13,329 nt of DNA from Cytophagaceae bacterium (GTDB lineage: Bacteria > Bacteroidota > Bacteroidia > Cytophagales > Spirosomataceae), in the NCBI GenBank assembly GCA_027485075.1, contig JAIXRT010000205.1, positions 1 through 13,329 of the forward strand, written 5' to 3'. This document shows, piece after piece, positions 1-6,526 of the stretch (position 1 is the stretch's first letter; each line of letters begins with the position of its first letter). The notes below the pieces were generated by a model. It was given only the letters and a program-made list of their open reading frames with translations. It ran no database searches and was not told the DNA's origin. A program made the translations under genes and the position numbers.

Positions 1-76
1 AGGCCACAGCACCCCATTGATTCATCAACGGAAGCTGCATGGCAAGAAACAACAATAAGGCTACGGCGCTTTTCAC
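1..76 (-). CDS. Possible N-terminus of a secreted protein (partial)
   Basis: Reading leftward from a GTG at 76, the frame stays open to the window edge. It encodes a signal-peptide-like start: MK, then an Ala/Leu/Val-rich stretch (SAVALLLFLAM), then LPLMNQ. It begins 22 nt downstream of the GH105 stop on the same strand, which would fit a co-transcribed gene of the same carbohydrate locus. An in-frame ATG at 40 is an alternative start but would cut the hydrophobic stretch. Only about 25 residues are visible, so no family can be assigned. A second minus frame and one plus frame are also open here, so this is a tentative call. Confidence 0.35.
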   Translation of the reverse strand, partial: MKSAVALLLFLAMQLPLMNQWGAVA

Positions 77-98
77 GCCACAAAGGTATTGAAAATTT

Positions 99-1397
99 CT
101 ACTTCAAATGCACCGCCGAATCATTGATTTGGTAATTTTTTGTTTTCACCAATTCCATGATGGCTGAACCTGCCAATAACACCGGACCGTATCCATGCGC
201 CGCAAACGGGGAGATTGGTCGGTGATAGTAGAAGGCCGGATCCCAGGCTAAACCAGTTCCCACACAGGTCCCCTCAACCTGACCTTTTTCATTGACGCGG
301 GTAGCTACCGCATTCCAGCCTAATAGTGCCGCAGGACCATAGGTTTTTGGATCCAACCAACCCATATTAATGCCTTTCGCCAGCACATAGGTATAAATCG
401 CCGTGGCAGAAGTCTCTAAATATGAATCATTTTTATCAATCAATTGATGCCAAAAACCGGTACCATCCTGATAGGACATGAGGCCTTTCAAATGATTCTT
501 CAATTGCTTGACAAGTTCAGGTCTTGCCGGGTGATTCGCCGGCAGATACTCGAGCATTTCGCAATTGGTCAATAGTGCCCAACCATTCGCACGCGCCCAG
601 TGAAACTCCGGATGCTCCTCAGCATCCACTAAATACCCATGCATGTAGATATTCAAATTCGGATTAAACATGCGTTTGCGGTAGGAATTAAACTGAAATA
701 CCGCTTCGTCATATTCCCCTAATTGCAAAAGCGCAGGAATGGACATGTACACATCATCCAACCACATGGTATGGTGAAGCGGACGTATGCGAACTAGCGT
801 TCGGTCCGGTAAACGGTGTTCTTCTTTCAAGATAAAATCGGATGCCCGTTTAGTGACGAAGGACATGTCGGTTGAAAAACCTGCCTTTTTGGCCTTTATG
901 ACGGCCATTCCCATCGCTCCAATGTCATCTAACGCACGCGGATGGATTAAACCGTGTAAAATATGTTTGGCATCATTTTTCTGTGCTGCTGGAATCGCTG
1001 AGGCAATGAGGTTCAGCCGATTGAAAACGTAGTCTTTGTATTTCGAGCTACCGGTAATTCGGCTTAGCTCAAGCATCCCCGAATAGGTAACACCCCACTC
1101 ATAAGAGATTGGTCGAAAATCGCCTTTGGAAAAAACGGTTTGATCTTCGAAGGCTTGGCCGGGTGACCATATCGCTCCTGTGGTTTTATGGACAAAATGA
1201 TTGGGAGTAGCCACTTCTAGGTAGGAAAACACACGGTTTACGACCGAGAGTACCTCCTCTGGTTTAGCGGCCCCATAGGGCGTCGGATAATCCGGCTGCA
1301 AAGCATGCAAAGGAGCCGTGGCATCCGATGCCGTAGTTATATTTTTTTGAGCCAAAAGGCTCGTAGAAACCAACAGAAAAACAAGGGTACAACGCAT
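99..1397 (-). CDS. Unsaturated rhamnogalacturonyl hydrolase, GH105 family (YteR/YesR-like), secreted
   Basis: Predicted to remove the terminal unsaturated uronic acid from oligosaccharides produced by rhamnogalacturonan (pectin) lyases, by hydration of the 4,5 double bond. A signal peptide (residues 1-16, …SLLAQ, cleavage before Q17) places it in the periplasm or outside the cell. The (alpha/alpha)6-barrel motifs of GH88/GH105 are visible in order: LDDIGAM at 156-162 with the candidate catalytic Asp, MWLDDVYMSIP at 211-221, FHWARANGW at 265-273, an ETSATA segment at 328-333, and GYGPVLLAGSAIMEL near the C-terminus. The length of 432 residues suits the family with a signal peptide. The ATG at 1397 is directly preceded by the U-tract of a terminator. 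No polysaccharide lyase or SusC/SusD pair is visible, so the substrate is inferred from the family alone. Confidence 0.88.
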   Translation of the reverse strand: MRCTLVFLLVSTSLLAQKNITTASDATAPLHALQPDYPTPYGAAKPEEVLSVVNRVFSYLEVATPNHFVHKTTGAIWSPGQAFEDQTVFSKGDFRPISYEWGVTYSGMLELSRITGSSKYKDYVFNRLNLIASAIPAAQKNDAKHILHGLIHPRALDDIGAMGMAVIKAKKAGFSTDMSFVTKRASDFILKEEHRLPDRTLVRIRPLHHTMWLDDVYMSIPALLQLGEYDEAVFQFNSYRKRMFNPNLNIYMHGYLVDAEEHPEFHWARANGWALLTNCEMLEYLPANHPARPELVKQLKNHLKGLMSYQDGTGFWHQLIDKNDSYLETSATAIYTYVLAKGINMGWLDPKTYGPAALLGWNAVATRVNEKGQVEGTCVGTGLAWDPAFYYHRPISPFAAHGYGPVLLAGSAIMELVKTKNYQINDSAVHLK

Positions 1398-1436
1398 AAA
1401 AAAAGGGCTTACTCATCGTAAAGACAAGTAAGCCCT
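1398..1436 (-). terminator. Intrinsic terminator after the dehydrogenase gene, abutting the GH105 start codon
   Basis: The arms 1404-1413 (AGGGCTTACT) and 1427-1436 (AGTAAGCCCT) form a perfect 10-bp stem with a 13-nt loop. Read on the minus strand, the stem is followed at once by seven T residues (1404-1398), the classic rho-independent layout. It lies about 20 nt after the stop codon of the 1455-4319 gene, so it should end that transcript. The last T is adjacent to the ATG of the GH105 gene at 1397. On the plus strand the hairpin is not followed by a T-run. Confidence 0.8.
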
Positions 1437-1454
1437 CTAACTACTTTATGCAAA

Positions 1455-4319
1455 CTATTTTTTCATTTCAATTCCTTGGATCTGCACGACGATTTGTTGG
1501 TCTGCAGCCTTCGGATTTACCGCGACAAAATACACATCATGCTCACCCGTTGTCGGCTGAATGGCAACCTTTTGGGTCGGTGTGGACATTTGTCTACGCG
1601 GTGCCTGTTGAGCCGGAGCTGCCGGTGCTCCTCCTGCTGCCGGGGCTGCTGGAGCTACAGGTGCTGCAGGTGCTGGCGCCGCATTAGCTACCGGCGTTCC
1701 TAGTGGAGCCCCTTTTCCAGGCGTTGCCGAAGCTGCCGGTGGACCACCAAATCCTCCTCCTTGCGCAACCTCAATCGCATTTGTTTTTCCAATCACCGGA
1801 CCGGTTGGGGAATCCAGGCGAATCTCAATTACACCACCAGCTGCGTTTACACGTGCTTGCGCAGAAGCCGCAATATCGATGGTTGAAATACCCGTTAGGT
1901 CTAAACCTTTGTAACCTAAATGTGGATTTTGACCCACCATGTTGGTTGACCTACCTGGTGTAATCAATTGCAGAATACCTTTCGTTACATCGGCCTTCTC
2001 TACATCCAATTGTGGCGCACGTAAGAATACCCACTTCTCGGATTGAACCGGTGCAATTTTCTTATTTCCTTTATCCACATACGTTGCACGTACGACAAAT
2101 ACCCCTTTCGTTGATTTTTGTCCTTCTGGTTTAGCTAAAGTTAACTCCCCTTTCAAGGCAATTTTATTGGAAGCTTTTGGCTCGCTTAAGCTCATGATGT
2201 AAGACACCATTTGTTTGGCATCTGCTTTGGAAATGGCTGGGTGTGCCGACATCGCATGCTCGCCCCAAACGCCCATTCCACCGGCAATCACTTTATCAGC
2301 TAATTGGTCGATTACATTTTGGCCTTTGTATTTCGTCGCAACCTCGTTGTAGCTAGGTCCTACCGAACGCAAGTTCAACTGGTGACATGATTTACAATCA
2401 CTCTTGTTGATCAAACGTAAACCTGCTGATGCAAATAAATCAGAATCAGCCTTGCGGTGACTTTGAGACATTTCAATGGGATCATATCCGAAAGGAATGT
2501 AATCCAAGGTAGCTGCAACTGATTCCGCTGAGATGCCTTTTTCTAATTCGCCATCTTCCTTATCGCTTACCTTCACCTTGTACTTCGGTGCTGAATCAGC
2601 GAAATAGAATGATTTATTGGCTCCTTCGAAATCGATATCCACTACGGGTGCTTCATTGCCCACTAAGATTTCCAAAGCGGCTGAATTACTTGCCCCTTTC
2701 GCATCTGTAGCTTTCAAGGTAACTGCATATTTTCCTGGATCAGTTAGAGCCAATTTAGGCGAATCACCTGTTAAACTCTTCACTAATTTACCTGCCTTTT
2801 TCACTGTCCAGGTGTAGGTCAACTTATCGCCATCCGCGTCTTTAGTTCCTTCCGAAGAAAGCACAGTAGCAAATGGAGCCGCACCTGCTTTGCTGGCAGC
2901 TGAAGCCACAACCTCTGGCTTACGGTTACCTCCTTGGTATTCAATCTTCACCAAACGCGCATTTTCATTCCCTCTAAACCAAGCAGAACCATACTCCAAT
3001 ACATATAAATCTCCCTCTGGACTGAAATCCATATCGATCGCAGAACCAAACGTAGTGTTTGGCATAAAGCGTTCCATCGATTTATAATTACCATTTTCAT
3101 CCATTGTTACGGCCATGATCCAGCCACGCATGAACTCAACGATCAACCATTTTCCTTCATAATACGCAGGAAACGCACGCTTGGCATTTGGGAAATCAGA
3201 TTTGTGATATACCGGACCACCAGTCGCTGAACGTCCTGATGAGCCCATTAATGGGAATTCTTCCGATAATCCGTATGGATACCAAAGCATCGCCTTCGTT
3301 GCCGGTGGCAATTCACGTAAACCTGTATTATTAGGTGAATCGTTTACAGGAGCAGCCGGATTGAATTTTGGTCCGATTGCTAATGTTTCAAAGTTTACAT
3401 CTGAATATGCTTGGTTATTTCCAATGAAATAAGGCCAACCGAAATATCCAGGTCCTTTGGCTTGATTAAATTCATCGTATCCACGTGGACCTTTTTCTGA
3501 ATCCACTGATGCATCCGGGCCTACTTCGCCCCAATATAAATATCCTGTTTTTGAATCTAAACTTGGTCTCCATGGATTACGATGTCCCATCGTATAGATT
3601 TCAGGACGCGTTTTAGGCGTGCCTGGGGCAAATAAATTTCCTTTAGGAATGGTATAAGAACCATCTTTCTCTGGATGAATACGTAAGATTTTTCCACGTA
3701 AATCATTCGTGTTCGAAGCGCCACGTTGGTCATCCCAATACGCTTGACCCGGACGTTCGTCGATGGGCGCATAGCCATCTGAGTTGCTATTACTTGTGTT
3801 ATTACCTACCGTCAAGAAAAGATTTCCGGCTTTATCGAAAACCATACCCCCACCAGTGTGGCAGCATTCCTCACGCTGAGTAGGCACTTCAAGAATGATT
3901 TTTTGTTGGTCTATCAACAACGCTTCTTCCTTCAATTCCATACGTGCCAACACGTGTTTCGGATCTTTTGGATGTGCATAATAGATATACAACCAGTGAT
4001 TTTCTTTGAAATTAGGGTCAACAATGACACCCATTACACCTTCTTCTGCCTCACGAACTTGTCCGGCGCGGTTGGTGTATTTCGTATTAGTAACAATTTT
4101 ACCAATTGATTTGGTGATTCCTGTCGCGGGATCGTATTGTTTAACCTCCCCTTTACGCTCAACGAAGACAATGCGTCCGTCCGGTAAAAAGGTAAATTCC
4201 ATCGGTTCGTCGAGTTTGTCTACGAGTACCGACTTAACAAAACGATTTTCATCGGGGGCTTGCGCGAATGCTGCGAGCGAGGTACATGCTAGCGAAATGG
4301 CTAGTAAAAATTGCTTCAT
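1455..4319 (-). CDS. Secreted PQQ-dependent sugar dehydrogenase-like protein with PKD, cytochrome c and CBM6-like domains
   Basis: A 954-residue multidomain exported protein. Residues 1-19 form a signal peptide (cleavage …AFA|Q). About 25-460 is a glucose/sorbosone dehydrogenase-type beta-propeller, with EFTFLPDGRIVFVER near the start, ECCHTGGGM at 150-158, LRGKILRI at 207-214 and GHRNPWRP at 245-252. About 465-555 is a PKD-like Ig fold (DADGDKLTYTW). About 628-712 is a class I cytochrome c with CKSCH at 642-646 and a likely distal Met at 690 (HAMSAHP). About 760-954 resembles the CBM6-like domain often found at the end of such proteins (GGVIEIRLDSPTG; GEHDVYFVAV), interrupted by an Ala/Pro-rich segment at 852-916. 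The layout suggests oxidation of a sugar or sugar alcohol with electrons passed to the fused heme. PQQ dependence and substrate are not shown by the sequence. It is followed by its own terminator. Confidence 0.87.
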   Translation of the reverse strand: MKQFLLAISLACTSLAAFAQAPDENRFVKSVLVDKLDEPMEFTFLPDGRIVFVERKGEVKQYDPATGITKSIGKIVTNTKYTNRAGQVREAEEGVMGVIVDPNFKENHWLYIYYAHPKDPKHVLARMELKEEALLIDQQKIILEVPTQREECCHTGGGMVFDKAGNLFLTVGNNTSNSNSDGYAPIDERPGQAYWDDQRGASNTNDLRGKILRIHPEKDGSYTIPKGNLFAPGTPKTRPEIYTMGHRNPWRPSLDSKTGYLYWGEVGPDASVDSEKGPRGYDEFNQAKGPGYFGWPYFIGNNQAYSDVNFETLAIGPKFNPAAPVNDSPNNTGLRELPPATKAMLWYPYGLSEEFPLMGSSGRSATGGPVYHKSDFPNAKRAFPAYYEGKWLIVEFMRGWIMAVTMDENGNYKSMERFMPNTTFGSAIDMDFSPEGDLYVLEYGSAWFRGNENARLVKIEYQGGNRKPEVVASAASKAGAAPFATVLSSEGTKDADGDKLTYTWTVKKAGKLVKSLTGDSPKLALTDPGKYAVTLKATDAKGASNSAALEILVGNEAPVVDIDFEGANKSFYFADSAPKYKVKVSDKEDGELEKGISAESVAATLDYIPFGYDPIEMSQSHRKADSDLFASAGLRLINKSDCKSCHQLNLRSVGPSYNEVATKYKGQNVIDQLADKVIAGGMGVWGEHAMSAHPAISKADAKQMVSYIMSLSEPKASNKIALKGELTLAKPEGQKSTKGVFVVRATYVDKGNKKIAPVQSEKWVFLRAPQLDVEKADVTKGILQLITPGRSTNMVGQNPHLGYKGLDLTGISTIDIAASAQARVNAAGGVIEIRLDSPTGPVIGKTNAIEVAQGGGFGGPPAASATPGKGAPLGTPVANAAPAPAAPVAPAAPAAGGAPAAPAQQAPRRQMSTPTQKVAIQPTTGEHDVYFVAVNPKAADQQIVVQIQGIEMKK
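1572..1766 (-). repeat. Ala/Pro/Gly low-complexity coding segment inside the CBM6-like domain
   Basis: Codes for residues 852-916 of the dehydrogenase protein: a GGGFGGPPAAS stretch, then degenerate APAAP/AAPAAGGAPAAP units, then QQAPRRQ. It is GC-rich compared with the flanking coding sequence and consists of imperfect GCT/GCA/CCA-type codon repeats. It remains in frame and lies between two strands that appear to belong to one beta-sandwich: RLDSPTGPVIG before it and GEHDVYFVAV after it. It therefore looks like an expanded surface loop, not an interdomain linker. Confidence 0.7.
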
Positions 4320-4343
4320 GGTAAGTCTAGATTTATTATTTTA

Positions 4344-4371
4344 CAAAAATGATACAATAATCGGTAACAAA
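4344..4371 (-). promoter_or_regulatory. Candidate promoter of the dehydrogenase gene (weak)
   Basis: On the minus strand a TTTG (4371-4368) lies 16 nt upstream of CATTTTTG (4351-4344). The latter matches the Bacteroidota -7 element TAnnTTTG at five of six fixed positions. The 16-nt spacing is a little short for this promoter class, and the region is AT-rich so chance matches are easy. It lies 25 nt upstream of the ATG at 4319. The interval 4320-4450 is a divergent intergenic region and must also hold the promoter of the plus-strand gene at 4451, for which no convincing element is seen. Confidence 0.28.
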
Positions 4372-4450
4372 AAATTGGCTTTTGAGAATTGATACGAAAA
4401 ACCTACATGTGTCGACAAAATTATTTTACTTTGGAAAAAAATATAGACCT

Positions 4451-4870
4451 ATGAAAATCATTGCTTTCGTCCTTTTGGCGTTCCCCATTTTTGCACAAAC
4501 AAATAAAGATGTTTCGGATATCAAGTCTGTCCTGAGTACGCAGGAGAAACTGTGGAATGAGGGTAAAATCGAGGAGTTTATGGAATATTACGCCAAAAGC
4601 GAGGACTTGAAGTTTATCGGGAAGGCTGGTGTAACCAAAGGCTGGGCGGCCACGCTCAAGCGCTATCAGACGAGTTATCCGAATCGCGAGACAATGGGAA
4701 CCTTGTCTTTTGACATACAGGAAGTGGACGTAACGGCTGGCCAAACGGCTTGGGTGCTCGGTCGGTGGAATTTAAAAAGACCTAGCCTAGGCGACATAGG
4801 TGGCTATTTCACTTTGTTAATTAAGAAAATTGACGGACGCTGGCTAGTCGTTCGTGATCATACTAGCTAG
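4451..4870 (+). CDS. Secreted DUF4440 / SnoaL-like (NTF2-fold) protein
   Basis: A 139-residue protein with a signal peptide (residues 1-15, MKIIAFVLLAFPIFA|Q). The frame is open upstream to a TTG at 4382, but the ATG at 4451 is chosen because the signal peptide begins exactly there. The mature part matches the DUF4440 pattern: a helix with LSTQEKLWNEGKIEEFMEYYA (about 28-48), FIGKAGVTKGW (55-65), YQTSYP and MGTLSFDI (72-89), GRWNLKRP (104-111), and the closing GGYFTLLIKKIDGRW…RDHTS. The fold is a small cone-shaped barrel used both as enzyme and as ligand binder, so the activity is unknown. It stands alone on this strand, divergent from the dehydrogenase and convergent with the ars genes, and overlaps arsC by four bases at a shared CTAG. 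Confidence 0.8.
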   Translation: MKIIAFVLLAFPIFAQTNKDVSDIKSVLSTQEKLWNEGKIEEFMEYYAKSEDLKFIGKAGVTKGWAATLKRYQTSYPNRETMGTLSFDIQEVDVTAGQTAWVLGRWNLKRPSLGDIGGYFTLLIKKIDGRWLVVRDHTS

Positions 4871-5466
4871 ACGCGGGAGAAAACGTAAAACATTTCACTG
4901 GCGATTTGGCGCGAACGCTCATCGTACATTGCTGCTTCTTGATCCGTATCATCGAAGGCTTTCGGATCTTCATAACGTACCGGAATTCGTACTTCTGCGC
5001 CGGGAATAAACGGGCAATTCTCATCGGCATGCGAACACGTCATCACCGTCGCAAAGTTGCGGTGCGGGTTAATGACATCATCATATAATTTCGAAAATAC
5101 GTTGATGGGAAGCGAATCTTCCGTATGCAATACGAAATAAATGGGGTTTGAATGTCCATGTTTAGAAACGATGAAACCCATGCGTGCTAAGGAGGCAACC
5201 GTCCGCTCGTTACAAGCTGTCACCTCAACTCCACCTGAATAACATTGAGCGGCTAATTGGAAATAATCCGCGGCTGTTTGGGCCCAAATCTGGGAAAATT
5301 GCGAACGGCGTGAATTGTGTGTGCAGATAAAGTTTAACAAAATCGGTTGTTCTTTTTCGCGCTTGGCTTTGATGTATTCGATCAAGGGCTGAAGAACGGC
5401 TCTGCGCTCCTCGGAAATCTCCAAGGCTAAAATCGATTCAAGGTTTTCGTTTAGGGTATTATTCAT
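4867..5466 (-). CDS. arsC: Arsenate reductase, thioredoxin-type / low-molecular-weight phosphatase fold
   Basis: Predicted cytoplasmic reductase of arsenate to arsenite. The low-molecular-weight PTPase P-loop CX5R is present as CTHNSRRS (C48, R54). A second cysteine pair, CSHADENC (C144 and C151), has the seven-residue spacing of the redox-shuttle Cys82/Cys89 of Staphylococcus ArsC, also followed by PF/PI. D167 in YEDP is a candidate for the general acid. These three cysteines favour arsenate reduction over simple tyrosine phosphatase activity, though Bacteroidota homologues are often annotated only as phosphatases. Compared with ArsC it has about 40 extra N-terminal residues (predicted helices with EISEERRAVLQPLIEYI). 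It is the third ars gene, 175 nt after arsI. It ends tail-to-tail with the DUF4440 gene. Confidence 0.8.
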   Translation of the reverse strand: MNNTLNENLESILALEISEERRAVLQPLIEYIKAKREKEQPILLNFICTHNSRRSQFSQIWAQTAADYFQLAAQCYSGGVEVTACNERTVASLARMGFIVSKHGHSNPIYFVLHTEDSLPINVFSKLYDDVINPHRNFATVMTCSHADENCPFIPGAEVRIPVRYEDPKAFDDTDQEAAMYDERSRQIASEMFYVFSRV

Positions 5467-5575
5467 GCGAAAAGAAGGGACTGGTTGGGTGGTTTGGTTT
5501 TCGTAGGGTGGTTTGGTATTTGTATGATTCGTTTGATTGATTTAGTTTGTTTGGTCAAAAGGGACTGCTTGCTTG
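5467..5575 (-). other. C/A-rich leader before arsC with 12-bp direct repeats
   Basis: Non-coding on both strands as far as can be seen. The plus strand is strongly G/T-biased with very few C, so a minus-strand mRNA would carry a C/A-rich, poorly structured leader before arsC. A 12-bp repeat GGGTGGTTTGGT occurs at 5487-5498 and 5506-5517 (19-bp period). GGGACTG occurs both near 5478 and near 5561. No TAnnTTTG promoter element or Shine-Dalgarno sequence is visible on the minus strand. Confidence 0.5.
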
Positions 5576-5608
5576 AGCTTTGGCACACCTGACAGGTGTG
5601 CCAAAGCT
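5576..5608. repeat. 33-bp palindrome between arsI and arsC (copy 1)
   Basis: The arms 5576-5591 (AGCTTTGGCACACCTG) and 5593-5608 are perfect 16-bp reverse complements around a single central A at 5592. The inner 29 bp (CTTTGGCACACCT, three bases, AGGTGTGCCAAAG) recur at 6548-6576 upstream of arsR. In the minus-strand mRNA this gives a very stable hairpin between arsI and arsC. It is not followed closely by a T-run on the minus strand (only CCCTTTTG about 15-20 nt on), so it is not a standard terminator there. It may act in mRNA processing, stability or partial termination, or be a REP-like repeat. Confidence 0.85.
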
Positions 5609-5641
5609 AAGGGTTTTATTAATTAGAAAACTGATAATTTA

Positions 5642-6148
5642 TTAACAACATCCGGAACCGGGAGCGCAGGTATTAGCTGCTTGTGTTTCAACCATTTTTA
5701 GTTCAATTTTTTCAGCAACTGGCGGCATGCAGCAGGCGGATGCATCTTGAGCTTCGTAATGCGGATCATTGAATTCAGCGTCTTCGTGGAAATAGTAAAC
5801 CTCCCACTGAACTCCGTCAGGGTCCGTTGCCCAAAACTTATCTTGTACCGCATAGCAACAAGAGGTACCAATTTCCTCTTTGGAAACGAGACCTTGCGCT
5901 CGTGCATGAACTAAGCGATTGGACATTTCCTCAAAGGTTTCCACCTGAAAACCTAGATGACCAAAATTAGACTGAACACGCTCCGGATTTTCAATAAAGG
6001 AGATGATCAACGATGGACTATCAAGAACGTATTTGGCATAACCTGGTTTTACCTTGGTAGCCGGTTGGCCAAAAAACGTCGAATAAAAATTCACTGAAGC
6101 CGCCAAATTGCTGACATAAAGTGAAACGTGCATTCTAGGAAAGCTCAT
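5642..6148 (-). CDS. arsI: ArsI/CadI-family C-As lyase (VOC fold dioxygenase)
   Basis: Predicted Fe(II)-dependent dioxygenase that splits the carbon-arsenic bond of trivalent organoarsenicals such as methylarsenite, giving arsenite. The two beta-alpha-beta-beta-beta modules of the VOC superfamily fit 168 residues. Candidate iron ligands are H7 (MHVSLYV), H64 (FGHLGFQ) and E116 (QWEVYY). The vicinal arsenic-binding cysteines are C97-C98 in TSCCYA. These positions correspond closely to His5/His62/Glu115 and Cys96/Cys97 of characterised Bacillus ArsI. The C-terminal tail adds C139-C140, C161 and C167-C168. Its start lies 2 nt after the arsR stop, so the two are surely co-transcribed. Relatives are also called CadI (cadmium-induced) or simply glyoxalase/bleomycin resistance proteins, so metal specificity is inferred. 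Confidence 0.85.
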   Translation of the reverse strand: MSFPRMHVSLYVSNLAASVNFYSTFFGQPATKVKPGYAKYVLDSPSLIISFIENPERVQSNFGHLGFQVETFEEMSNRLVHARAQGLVSKEEIGTSCCYAVQDKFWATDPDGVQWEVYYFHEDAEFNDPHYEAQDASACCMPPVAEKIELKMVETQAANTCAPGSGCC

Positions 6149-6150
6149 AA

Positions 6151-6486
6151 TTAACAGCAGTTAGATTGTTGTGAAACGAAATAATGTTCAAAAAACGATC
6201 CGAACAGTTGGCTAAATTCCGCCCACTTCTCCGGATTAATGCAATAACAAACAGACACCCCTTCAATGGTGCCTTGAATAAAACCAATCTCTTTTAACTC
6301 ACGTAGGTGCTGGGAAATGGTCGCTTGGGCAAGGCCAAGCTCTGAAATTAAATCGCCATTAATGCAGGTTTTAGACTTCACCAAATACTGCAGAATGGCC
6401 ACACGCGCTGGATGACCCAATACTTTCGCCATGTTGGCAATCGCATTTTGCTCATCGGTAAACAAATCGGTCTTGGTTATTCCCAT
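6151..6486 (-). CDS. arsR: ArsR/SmtB-family metalloregulatory repressor
   Basis: A 111-residue winged-helix repressor, first gene of the ars unit. The fold is visible as MAKVLGHPARVAILQYLV (19-36), the recognition segment LAQATISQHLRELKEIGFI (52-70) and the wing QGTIEGVSVCYCINP (71-85). Predicted to bind as a dimer to its own promoter and release it on binding arsenite or antimonite. The canonical alpha-3 box with two cysteines (CxC) is reduced to one here: C41 in TCINGDL, with Asn at 43. Other thiols that could complete a site are C80 and C82 (CYC) and the terminal C110-C111. A 12-bp palindrome 12 nt upstream of the ATG is the likely operator. Confidence 0.87.
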   Translation of the reverse strand: MGITKTDLFTDEQNAIANMAKVLGHPARVAILQYLVKSKTCINGDLISELGLAQATISQHLRELKEIGFIQGTIEGVSVCYCINPEKWAEFSQLFGSFFEHYFVSQQSNCC

Positions 6487-6498
6487 GGGTTAATTATT

Positions 6499-6512
6499 AC
6501 ATTGCAATGTTA
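6499..6512 (-). promoter_or_regulatory. Candidate arsR operator overlapping the -7 element
   Basis: ACATTGCAATGT at 6499-6510 is a perfect 12-bp palindrome ending 12 nt upstream of the arsR start codon. On the minus strand TAACATTG (6512-6505) matches the Bacteroidota -7 consensus TAnnTTTG at five of six fixed positions and overlaps the palindrome, a position where a bound repressor would block initiation. No TTG is present at the expected -33 distance; that position falls in the poly-T tract of the upstream terminator. That ArsR binds here is inferred. Confidence 0.45.
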
Positions 6513-6526
6513 CGATGAATATATTG

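Noticed and set aside
1..135. Plus-strand frame open from the left edge to a stop near 135, overlapping the GH105 3' end
   Set aside because: No recognisable domain, and it would overlap a well-supported gene; the minus-strand signal-peptide reading of the same bases is more plausible.
787..1032. 81-codon open frame on the plus strand inside the GH105 gene
   Set aside because: It lies antisense to a gene with clear family motifs and shows no recognisable domain or signal of its own; treated as a shadow frame.
4006..4392. 128-codon plus-strand frame spanning the start of the dehydrogenase gene
   Set aside because: Mostly antisense to conserved dehydrogenase coding sequence and runs into the AT-rich divergent promoter region; no family match recognised.
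4382..4450. Upstream extension of the DUF4440 protein from a TTG at 4382
   Set aside because: It would put 23 polar and mixed residues before a signal peptide that begins cleanly at the ATG at 4451.
5487..5517. 12-bp repeats considered as a CRISPR-like or iteron array
   Set aside because: Only two copies with a 7-bp gap, and no cas or replication gene in the window.
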